Source: Mesocentrotus franciscanus (lineage: Eukaryota; Echinodermata; Echinoidea; Camarodonta; Strongylocentrotidae). Taken from it: a stretch of 64,000 nt of DNA. A program made the position numbers and the translations under genes. The DNA lies in contig CP137684.1 in NCBI GenBank assembly GCA_037976565.1, positions 22,110,814 to 22,174,813 on the forward strand. The letters are read 5' to 3'. Positions 42,960 through 51,923 of this stretch are shown piece after piece; positions within the stretch are counted from its first letter, which is position 1; each line of letters opens with the position of its first letter. The notes below the pieces were generated by a model, which saw only the letters and a program-made list of their open reading frames with translations, was not told the origin of the DNA and ran no database searches.

Positions 42960-45900
42960 GTGAGAAAACTAAATACAGTCCCACACGTAGCAATATTTGT
43001 TGGCCATTATCGTTGGCAAAAACGCAACCTAGCCTTGGCTTAACTAAAACTAAAGGGCTTGATGATAATATGAAATATGATATTGATATCACCTAGCCTT
43101 AATTGGCACCCATACTCCTGCATGAAGAGGTAGGTAAACAAAACCTTAAATGCTTTCGTGAATCGTTATCACCCTTTCGACTTCGAGTTTCGATCTTACT
43201 GGGAATTCCGGCGCCCGACCACACATACTGACATAGCTGCACATCGGCATCGCTATCCTGGCTGTGTATTAAATTTAAAACCTGTTTTATTGATCTCAAC
43301 ATTTCAAACACCACTGTACAAAATTAAACTGATTTCACTCAAAATCGGTACTTTAGTGACAATTGATGACACCTAAATTAGGCAGTAAAATACAATTTTT
43401 TTCAACTCACCGATGTTAGAAAGAATAATTTAAATTAAAAATTAAAATCGTAAGTCCACTGTCAAACTTGCTTACAAGTTACAGTTTTATCGGCATGATT
43501 GTGTACATTTGTGTGTTGTAAGTCTATAGACTATTCACGTGTGAAATTGCTGCCTATTAGCACATGGTACAGCGCTAGAGGTCCATATGCAGTATTGACT
43601 CTATGCTTTGCTGGAGTGCGCCCGACAAACATTTGATTTGTGTGACTTTGACTTTGGAAGTTTGGCATTGTGTACTACTACTGGCTTTGGAGTCCGCTCA
43701 TCGCGCGTCGGGACTCTTCTTTCTTCTCATAGTCATACAAAGCACTTTGAAATCAGTCAAGAATTGATTAATAAAAAGTTTGAGTGATCATGTGATGTTT
43801 TTGTCAGTCAATGAATAGATCTACATGTTTTATCTCATGACATGAGTCATGAAGTCATGAGTGGTGAATTTGTGAACTTTTGCCTTTTGCCTTTTGGGGC
43901 GGTCTCTCGATCTCGCATCTCGTGAAGATCTAAAATAAAGTAAAGTAAAGAAAAATGGAAAAATTTGAAAATAAATGAAACTTGATTTCTATTTTCTTTT
44001 GTAAGCAGATGATCAATATGAGAGAAAGCATATTTACAAACAATGAGAACCTTTGATACAGTCTGTGGTTGCACAGTAGCACAAGGTGTTAATACAAAAA
44101 ATGTAAAAGGTGACAAAATATACAAACGTAAACGTCCATAGACTCTATTCAAATGAAATAAAACGGGTGTAATTTAGTTTGCCTTTATGAATACTAGCCC
44201 ATTTGTAAACTGGAGACTGAAGAGTGAAAACATTTTTAAAATGATAAAACCTTTTTATCTCTAGAGCCAAGAAGGAGGTGGATTATTCTACTTGTGGTGG
44301 AGGAGAGGGCAGTGATGATGGTAAGTTGATTTAAAACAATTCAATGTTAGGTACAGTAGGTCTGGAGCAAATTTGAATGGTACGACTAGAAGACACTTCT
44401 GGAATACAAAAGGCATAATTGTTGAGAATCATATTGCGGGAGAACCATATATTAGTATAGGATACTAATCTCTACTACATGTACATGTACGATGTGCCTT
44501 GATAAAATTTTATACAAAAAATAAAAAATTAAATGATGTAAATCAGATACATGTGTAAGACTCTAAGAGTTAAAATTAGACTCCTTCCATACTTGTATTC
44601 ATTTCATTTACTATTTGTTTCTCTAGTAGCTAGTCTCTTCTAGCTATACATATTCATTTAACATCATTTGCTTAGTCACTTACATACTGTACATGTATAT
44701 ATTCATTTACTTCAATTACTCAACCCAATTCCTTCCTCCATTCATCTCCTCTGCATACCAAGTCTTCCATCTCACCTGGTATGTTCCTTTGTTCTCTTCT
44801 CATTATCTATTCATGGATCTTGTGTGAATGTTTAGGTATTTCCACTTCTTACTTATCATTGGTTTTCTTCTCCTTCTCCTTTTGAATATTCAGTCTTACT
44901 CCTAAATCCTATTTTGCTATTGGTTTATGATGTATTCCATTTGAATATATTTTGCTTAAAAATGTTCAGTATGATGCTGCATAGCAGCCTTCAATAAAAG
45001 ACAGACAGACCTGCCCTGGACTTCTTCTCAGTCAGTTATATTGATTTAGGGCTCTGCCACTTTTATGTTGGAGATTTAGAAGAGAGGATTTATTTGAGTT
45101 TGGCAGTGGTTTTTGGATGATTGGTGTTTCAAAATATGTATATTGGTGAGAGCTTATTTTGTATTACTTTACACAACTACTATATATGTCAAATTATTAT
45201 TTTTGCACTGATCATACATTTTTATACATTAACATCAGAAGGAAAAGACAATTTCAGTTTGTTTGGGATAATTATTATGAGAAGAGAAGGCGCAGAAAAC
45301 AGGATACTGACAGGTAAAGTTGAGGGAAAGAGAAGTAGAGGGAGACAGCTCTAACTGGTAATAGAAGCAATATCACATTACAAAGAGCCAGAGATAGAAG
45401 TGGATGGAAAGCCTTGATTGCCAATGCCTGAAACAGACAAGGCACCTAGCAAGCAATGTATATTTTTGAGCATGAATACATCAGGAAGGACATCATATGA
45501 CCACTTTAGAAATGCTCTCCGTCATGTTGCATTTAGAAAACATTGGCTTTTCAAAATGTCAAGTTCAGTAGGTGTTCAGTTGTATGTATTTGTATGGCTT
45601 TTTCACATATGACATGAGGAACCGTGTTGAATTACCAATTTACTGTTACATTTTTTACAATGTTGAAATAAACAGTAGGAAGTGATGAAACTTCCCTTTT
45701 AGCTTCTCTTGACATTTATCTACTAATTTACTGTTCATCTTACCAGAGGATTTCACCGGGCCAACCCCACCACCAGCCAAGAAACTCAAAGAAGATAAGG
45801 AGAAAACTAAGAAGACTAAGAAAAAGAGAAGTTCCAGAGATATGGATGATGATTATGATGAATTTAAAGAAACACCCAGAGGGAAAAGGAAGGACAGGTT

Positions 45901-48900
45901 AGTTCTTATGTTTGGGCCACCCCTCTCCCTTCATATTTATTCTAAATATCCATTTACACCACAAAACAAAGAAGAAATTTGTTCAAATACATGAAGTACC
46001 CCCATGAGGCAAGAAATAAATTATTTGCTTCTGTAATTGCCTTATTTTTCTTTCCTCTCCCTAATTTACGGCAAGTATTGAGTAGGTAAGATTAAATATT
46101 CAAGGGAATGCCACTTTATACATTGATTATAACACATTTTTACTTGCTGCCTTTTACCTTGGGTAGGAATCTTGCCATTTATATCCTTGTTTTTTAATTT
46201 CATTTTTTTCTTCTCATACCAACAACTTATAAAAATAAAAAAATTATTATTATGATGATTATTATAACAGTTCTTAAAATTCACAGTGAAATTTATGAAA
46301 GTTTGATACTGTATTATCAATTATCAAAAACTATGTGTACATTGTTTGGGAATCAGCAACAGGTATTTGAGGGAGGGTGATGATACATTTGGAAATGTTG
46401 GACATTAAAATATCAAAACATTTATTTTAGTTGGGTATTTCAAGTTCTAAATATTCATTGCAATCATCAGTGATATTTTCCATACTTTTATTTGAACCCT
46501 CTTGTAGTATGTATCAGCTTTATTGCCGTTAGGTCTACAGCCAGTTTGTCTACTTCCCAATAGGTCTATTCCCATATGGTCTAAACCCAGCCCCTCTACT
46601 ATTCACATGGTCTGATAATCATTTAATCATAAATAATAATAAGTATTAAATATTATTAGACCTAATGAATAGTAAACCAAAGGGGCATTAGACAATATGG
46701 AAATTAGACTAAATGAAAAATAGACCAAATGGGTCGTAGACCTATTGGAGATTAGACCAAATGGCTATTAACCTAAATGGTCAATAGACCAAATGATAAG
46801 AAGACAAAATGATTATTAGACCATGTGGAAAGTAGACGGGCTGGGTGTAGACCGTATAAAAATAGACTGATTGGGTAATGAACAAACTAGTTGCAGACAA
46901 AACAGCAATTCACCATGTATGATTGGGTGTTTTCATTTTATAGAAAGCCAGTAGAAGACCGAATGTTTGATCGAGAGCTCGAGTTAGCTCTGGAGATGTC
47001 CAAACATGAATCCAGTCAAGAGACAAATGATGAGATGAATAGCGCCCCCAAGAGGAGAGCTAAGGAAGTCAACGCAATTGTACATACAGCTCCACTACAG
47101 CCAACAGGTACTACTGAACCCCTCCCCTCCCCCTCCCCTCCCCGCCAAAAAAATGAAAAAATACATGAAAGTACATCGGGGTCATTGAAACTTCACAATT
47201 TTACCAAGATTGAGATTCGCAACAGTTTCATGTCACAAAAGGGGGTGTCATTTACAATTGAGTGAAACTTCATGCCTTGAAATCTTCTGGTTGTGCTGTA
47301 AGATTGTGTCATGGATGAACATTAGATTTCATAGTATTATTTCACACTAGGATATTCATCATCCTTTAAAGAATGCTTTATATCTCAATTGTAAAACAAA
47401 GCAGGCATGATAAAAGATTCACTTGTTGAATACTTATCTAAGTGAAGCCTGGGAGGGGAAAATAAACTGAATCAATGTAAACCTTGTCATTCACTTATCT
47501 ATCACTGCACCAGGCTCTCCCCATTATTGTGCAAAGTTTAGTTGGTTGACATTGTGCGAAGGTGGTGACTCTCTTTCTCACGGGACCTCTAAGGGACAGA
47601 GTGTTTCCCACTTTAAAGTGAGTGGATCGTCAGTGTCCATGTGCAGAAGGCCATAATTCGCTGACATCAGACTTGGTGGAAATAACATTAATGGGAGTAC
47701 AAATCTGCACACAGCAAACCCGTAGGCCAGTCAAGAATTACCCCCTAATCTCTCAGAGAGTCTAGCTTCGGATCCCGTTTCGGATCGGGTGAGGGAAAAG
47801 CAAAGCATTACATAAGGTCGAATGGTCATAAAACTGAAGGCTAAACCCTGGTGATTGACAACACCTGTTATTGGGTGAACACCCGAACGGTGTCGAATTC
47901 CCCATGAGAGCTGACTTCTATGTGTCTTTAACCTAGCCTGCGTCTATGAAACGGGTGGGGGCAATGATAACACAATGAAAACTTCAGTCACCCGTCTGGG
48001 TTGGATTGGTAGCAATGGTCTTTGGTTCAACCCACAGACATTACTGAATGAGCCAACTCACCTTATATGTCTGGATTTCTCTTTAGCAGCTGATTCAGAT
48101 GAACAAGAGAATGAGTTACCAATGCCTGACTTCCTTTATGGAGAACCAGAGTCTATGACATCACCAGTCAAGAGTTCGCCAGTCAAGGGTTCGCCACTCA
48201 AAGAATCACCAGTGAAGAAATCACCCGCACGTAAGCCAAAGGTTCAGATGTCACCAGTCAAGGAATCACCGGTGAGGAAATCACCCGCTCGTAAACCAAA
48301 GGTTCAGAAGTCGCCAGTCAAGAAGACCCCTGCACCTGCTAAACACACCCCCACCATTGCCTCTGCACCTGCCAAACCTAGCAACAGAAGAGGAGGGTCA
48401 TTGAAGAGGTCCGCCGTTCCCTCAAAGCCTTTGGTATCATCAACACCCAAGAGTAAATCTAACATTGCCCTGACGTCACCCAGGACTGTAGCCTTGAAGA
48501 GACCTGCACCTAGTCCTTCAGCAGGTGAGATGATAAATGATGCATTCAAACGATGCATTCAAATGATGCATTCAAACGATGCATTCAAATGATGCATTCA
48601 AATGATGCATTCAAATGATGCATTCAAATGAGTGCATTTATTGTCCAGCCCAAATAGCAATTTACCCAAAACTATTTCACAGCAGTGCACTTCAGAATAT
48701 GAAATTGAATGAATAGAAATTCCTCAAAATGTTTACATAATCTATTCACTGAATCTAAATCTCTGCAAAAACATGTAATGTCATCAGCATTATGCTGTAT
48801 ATCTAATTTGTTTTCCACCAAATTCAAAACCCTTTATATTATGAGTATTTGTTAGCCTCCTAAGAAAAACTTCCAAACCTAATAAAAACAGCAAACTTGC

Positions 48901-51900
48901 CATGTGCATTTGTTTTGACATCAAGGCCCATCTTATAACGAGTTGCGATTGATCTGAATAAATTGCAAGTCCTCTAATCCATCGCAAGTTAGCAGTCTCC
49001 TATCTCTTATGTACATAGTTGCGATTGATATCATTCCCAAATAAGTTGCAATAAATCGCAACTATTTATAACGCGGGCCCAGACTTCTTTTACTTGAATG
49101 TGTTGAAAAAACTTGAAATATATACATGTATATTAACCCTGTAGCTCCAATAAATTTTATTCAGAGCCCTAACAAATTTACCAGAGAGTAGAAAGAGCAA
49201 AAAATTTGTCATACACAGTTTGCATGACCATATTGCATTTGATGCCAGGAATTTGAAAAAAGAAAATAAGATTTAAAATATTAAGTTGACAACATTTTGA
49301 GGAGTTCCAAATAATTGTTTTTCAATCAAAATTGACAATTTTTATCAAAGTTATTAATTATTACCCATGTACATTATTTTCAGAGACATTACATTTTACT
49401 AAACAATGAATGTAGCACTTTATATTTAAATTTAAAGGACTATTTGTGATCAATTTAGTACATCCTTTTAAAATTTGTGTACTGAAAGGGTTAAGTGAAA
49501 GATAAAAAAAAAATTGACAAAATTTGTGGATAATTGATGATGATTTTTATGATTGTCATTCTATCAGATTCCAAAGGATTAGGTAACAATCCTCTGCGAC
49601 AGAGGGCAATAAAAAATAACTATTCGGCAGGAAACATTTTAGAGATAAAAGTATGTGTGTGAAGTGTATTGTGAATGAAAGATTGTAAAAAGGCGTGTTC
49701 ACTAATCACACAACAACATAACTCTATTTTTATTTAGCTACGAGGAAGCAAGGTTGAACTGACAATAAAATACAGTAACAAAAGTATTCCCTTTTCGTTA
49801 TTTTATTGGGTACTGAATAATGCAGACTAAACACTTGCAAAGTGCAGTCATGCAAGCAAATAAAGGATTCAGAATATGAATCAGCTGATTGAGAATATTG
49901 CACGAAGTTACATGAAATGGAAATAGATGAGGATGAACATGAATAAATGCAATAAATATATAAAGCTTACGACAGAGTGAAATGATGTCGAAAGTCCAAT
50001 GAAGATGATGGATGAAACGAAGGAAGGGGCTCACGCGATGATGGTGCGGAGGCTTGATGGCGGAGATGTAGCTTCGTTGTCGTGGCTGAAGAGCCGTGAA
50101 GAATCTCGATGCTGACGCTCGTGATGATGATGATGAAGAAACTCTCAGGCGAGAAGAGAAGAGAAGAAATGTGGCGCTCGAAGACGAAGCAGTGAGTCGC
50201 TCGATGTCGGGAGGCCAGAGAAGAAAATGCGGACATCAAAGCCGGTCGGGTGATGAAGAGCAGTAGGTCGCTCGATGAATCGATGAGCCGGACTTTGAAG
50301 TTAAAATCATCAGAGTTGCAGTGAGTCGAACTCGTTGATGAAATGATAGACGAACTACGGTGAGTCGAGCCCGTTGATGAAATGATAGACGAACTACGGT
50401 GAGTCGAGCTCGTGTGGAAAGAGCTAACGGAACGAAGAAACTGGCAGCTCTAAGGCGAGAAGAGAAGAGAAGAAATGTGGCGCTCAAGACGAAGCAGTGA
50501 GTCGCTCGATGTCGGGAGGCCAGAGAAGAAATGCAGACATCAAAAGCCGGTGGTAATGCTGAGCAGTGAGTCGCTCGATGAATGAGCCAGACTTTGATGG
50601 TGAAATTCATCAGAGTTGCAGTGAGTCGAACTCGTTGATGAAATGTCAGACGAACTACGGTGAGGTCGAGCTCGTGTGGGAAAAGAGCTACCGGAACGAA
50701 GAAACTGCAGCTCCCAGCAGAGAATCAAGCGCCATGTCGGTCATGATTAAAACGTTCCACTGGAAGACTGCCAGCCCGTTGGAGACGGCAGATAAAAAGT
50801 TGACGTGCCAAAAGTTTGCTGAAGATTGATTACCGGTACTAAAAGAAATGTGGTCGCCAAAAAGTAATCAATGAAAGCACGTAAATAAATGAAATTACGT
50901 AAAGGACAACTGAACTCAAAATCAGACAAAAAATTGAACCTTTCAAGTCGAAGGTTCAAGGGCGACTGACTAGCCAAAGCCAAAAATTAACTTTAGCCCC
51001 AAAGGATTGGCCAATATAAAAGCCAATCTAAGAAGAGAAAACTGACCAATGGCAGCAAACTTTTACAATTACCAATAAAACCAAGAATGACAAAACACAC
51101 ACTATTTGTGCTACTGGAGTCAACTAGAATACTATCTTAATAAAACTTCCAGATTTAAAATTATTATTGAATTGAAGAATATAGAGCAATATAAAAATGT
51201 AATTATCACCCAAGCAATCATTTTGAATATTATTAAACTTTAAGTGACACAAAATGGCAAAAATACATTACTAAATAGGCAAAACACACCTATCAAATGG
51301 GATCGGCACGCATAACACAATAAATTTACAACAGCAACGCGCAAGCATACTGAAGAATTTGCATACCAGCGCGTCTAAAAATAAATAAAGAAATGCGGAC
51401 GCATGCCAATGAAAAGGTGACAGAAAGGTGAAGGAACTATAGTCTAACTTATTTACACAGTAGAATGTTGAACCGCTACAACATCTTTTCTAGTAAAACT
51501 ATTCTTTTTCTTGTTGTGTACACTCCTAATGCAACAATCTTATGATAAGGGATATAATAAACAATATGTACTTATAGTACAATTACATGTTGTATATTTG
51601 CCATCTTGAAGTATTGAAGTATAGCATCCACATGTTTACTATGAAGAAATATCAGCCGTCTTTTTTTTGTGAGGAAGGTAATCGTACTCACTTGGCTTGC
51701 CTTTTGTGACCAATCTTGCTAATTTTCTTCGAAGTATATATATTTTAAGAGAAATTTAAGACATGTTGATGATAATTTTAATTCTTCTTTTTCTGTCATA
51801 CCGCATCATACAGCATCAGGAAACAATCCTTTAGGTGGTGTCAAGCTGGTCTCTTCCAGTGTTCCTATTCGTCTTGGACTCTCAAAGTTTGCACGCATTA

Positions 51901-51923
51901 AACCACTGCATGGCAAAGTATAG
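42934..51923 (+). CDS. RAD51AP1: RAD51-associated protein 1, six coding exons, 314 codons
   Basis: Exons: 42934-42959, 44265-44320, 45747-45897, 46944-47107, 48087-48524 and 51814-51923. All junctions are GT-AG with matching phases and the total is 945 nt including the stop. RAD51AP1 binds DNA and RAD51 and stimulates strand invasion in homologous recombination in the nucleus. The support runs along the whole protein. It has the KKxVDYS block followed by an acidic Asp run (residues 10-28), an acidic/basic tract, and the EDRMFDRELELALEMS helix, equivalent to DDKLYQRDLEVALALS of vertebrates. An SPxK-rich tract and the tail IRLGLSKFARIKPLH follow; the tail closely matches the RAD51-binding C-terminus of vertebrates. 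Length is close to the human protein (about 335-350). Oddities: duplicated SPxK units, no WVPP motif before the tail, and a satellite starting at the stop codon. Confidence 0.93.
42960..44264 (+). other. RAD51AP1 intron 1
   Basis: GT-AG, about 1.3 kb. No element with clear boundaries; AT-rich, with a few unassigned short frames. Confidence 0.75.
44265..44320 (+). CDS. RAD51AP1: RAD51AP1 exon 2
   Basis: The acceptor TTATCTCTAG precedes AKKEVDYSTC, then a Gly-rich stretch and an Asp pair. It ends in phase 1 at a consensus GTAAGT donor. It corresponds to the conserved KKPVNYS-plus-acidic start of vertebrate RAD51AP1, part of the N-terminal DNA-binding region. Confidence 0.88.
45250..45430 (+). 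pseudogene. Decayed LINE ORF2 C-terminal fragment in RAD51AP1 intron 2
   Basis: From 45278 the frame reads MRREGAENRILTGKVEGKRS then RGRQL and a stop. About 26 bp on, another frame reads ITLQRARDRSGWKALIANA. Together they match the region after the reverse-transcriptase domain of many animal non-LTR elements (GKIEGKRSRGRQR ... A.DR..WR..VANA). The frame shift and stop show it is dead. Confidence 0.75.
45747..45897 (+). CDS. RAD51AP1: RAD51AP1 exon 3
   Basis: The acceptor CTTACCAG leads into EDFTGPTPPPAKKLK, a Lys-rich tract and an acidic DMDDDYDEF stretch, ending GKRKDR with the Arg codon split. Composition alternates strongly basic and acidic, as in the poorly conserved central part of RAD51AP1. 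Confidence 0.88.
46534..46896. repeat. Strand-switching minisatellite in RAD51AP1 intron 3
   Basis: Left part units read GGTCTA(N)nCCCA.ATG; right part units read the reverse complement, TAGACCAAATGG. The period is about 15-18 bp and an AT-rich spacer lies at 46611-46660. Copies are diverged but the TAGAC/GTCTA core is kept. The design is the same as the unrelated repeat at 24812-25141. Confidence 0.75.
46944..47107 (+). CDS. RAD51AP1: RAD51AP1 exon 4
   Basis: The acceptor TTTTATAG is followed by KPVEDRMFDRELELALEMSK, the best-conserved mid-protein segment, probably a helix. Then come HESSQETNDE, a basic KRRAKEV and a Pro-rich end, closing in phase 1. The intron begins at 47108 and starts with a C-rich tract. 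Confidence 0.9.
47470..48060. other. CpG-richer block of unknown origin in RAD51AP1 intron 4
   Basis: Base composition and CpG content rise sharply compared with the surrounding intron. The block has a CACTTTAAAGTG palindrome, GGATCCCGTTTCGGATC and ACACCCGAACGGTGTCG. It may be the 5' region of a retroelement. No coding frame or tail was recognised. Confidence 0.35.
48087..48524 (+). CDS. RAD51AP1: RAD51AP1 exon 5, SPxK repeat exon
   Basis: It encodes an acidic start (ADSDEQENE), then MPDFLYGEPESM, then nine S-P-x-K/R tetrapeptides. A 20-residue unit, SPVKESPV.KSPARKPKVQ, is present twice in tandem. A Pro/Ala/Lys/Ser-rich basic stretch ends at APSPSA. SPKK-type motifs bind the DNA minor groove in histones, and S-P-x-K/R is the CDK consensus. 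Both facts are family knowledge; their role here is inferred. The acceptor is TTTAGCAG, a tandem NAGNAG. Confidence 0.9.
48531..48640. repeat. 13-bp minisatellite beside the exon 5 donor
   Basis: About eight units of ATGATGCATTCAA begin six bases inside intron 5, with ATG/ACG variants. If the intron were retained, the frame would continue for 22 residues through it before a stop. Confidence 0.9.
48925..49080. mobile_element. Hairpin MITE in RAD51AP1 intron 5
   Basis: The left end GGCCCATCTTATAACGAGTT with GCGATTGATCTGAA is matched in reverse complement by TTGCAATAAATCGCAACTA, ending TATAACGCGGGCCC. The arms are imperfect and the total is about 156 bp. No clear target duplication. Confidence 0.65.
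49568..49662 (+). pseudogene. Possible decayed duplicate of the last RAD51AP1 exon
   Basis: After an acceptor-like TTCTATCAG in the right phase the sequence reads DSKGLGNNPLRQ and runs to a TGA at 49660. AGGTAACAATCCTCT matches AGGAAACAATCCTTT of the true last exon at 13 of 15 positions. Alternatively an in-frame 15-nt microexon, 49568-49582, is bounded by AG and GTAACA. Both readings are weak. Confidence 0.25.
49640..51489 (+). mobile_element. Possible solo LTR or similar insertion in RAD51AP1 intron 5
   Basis: The block has internal direct repeats and a TATAAAAG box at 51016-51023. AATAAA signals lie near 51382-51391, and the end reads CCGCTACAACA at 51479-51489. The order of U3-like repeats, TATA, poly(A) signal and a CA end suggests an LTR in plus orientation. 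The left boundary and target duplication were not identified, and there are no gag-pol frames. Confidence 0.3.
50170..50660. repeat. Internal duplications in the intron 5 insertion
   Basis: CAGTGAGTCGCTCGATGTCG with GGAGGCCAGAGAAG occurs near 50190 and 50495. GATGAAATGATAGACGAACT with ACGGTGAGTCGAGC occurs near 50337 and 50374, with a third variant near 50636. The 124-codon minus-strand frame with RARLTVVRLSFHQ repeats is a translation of these copies. Confidence 0.85.
51814..51923 (+). CDS. RAD51AP1: RAD51AP1 exon 6, RAD51-binding C-terminus
   Basis: The acceptor CATACAG opens ASGNNPLGGV, then KLVSSSV, then IRLGLSKFARIKPLHGKV and TAG. The last part matches LRLGLSRLARVKPLHP of vertebrates at almost every position; this is the conserved RAD51-interacting end. 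The WVPP motif that precedes AASG in vertebrates is not present upstream. Confidence 0.93.

Noticed and set aside
47975..48592. Single 205-codon frame as a separate gene
   Set aside because: Its first 37 codons are intronic read-through upstream of the acceptor and its last 22 lie past the donor; the middle is RAD51AP1 exon 5.
50236..50610. 124-codon minus-strand frame with internal repeats
   Set aside because: The peptide repeats mirror duplicated DNA segments of an intronic insertion; there is no family match or codon pattern.
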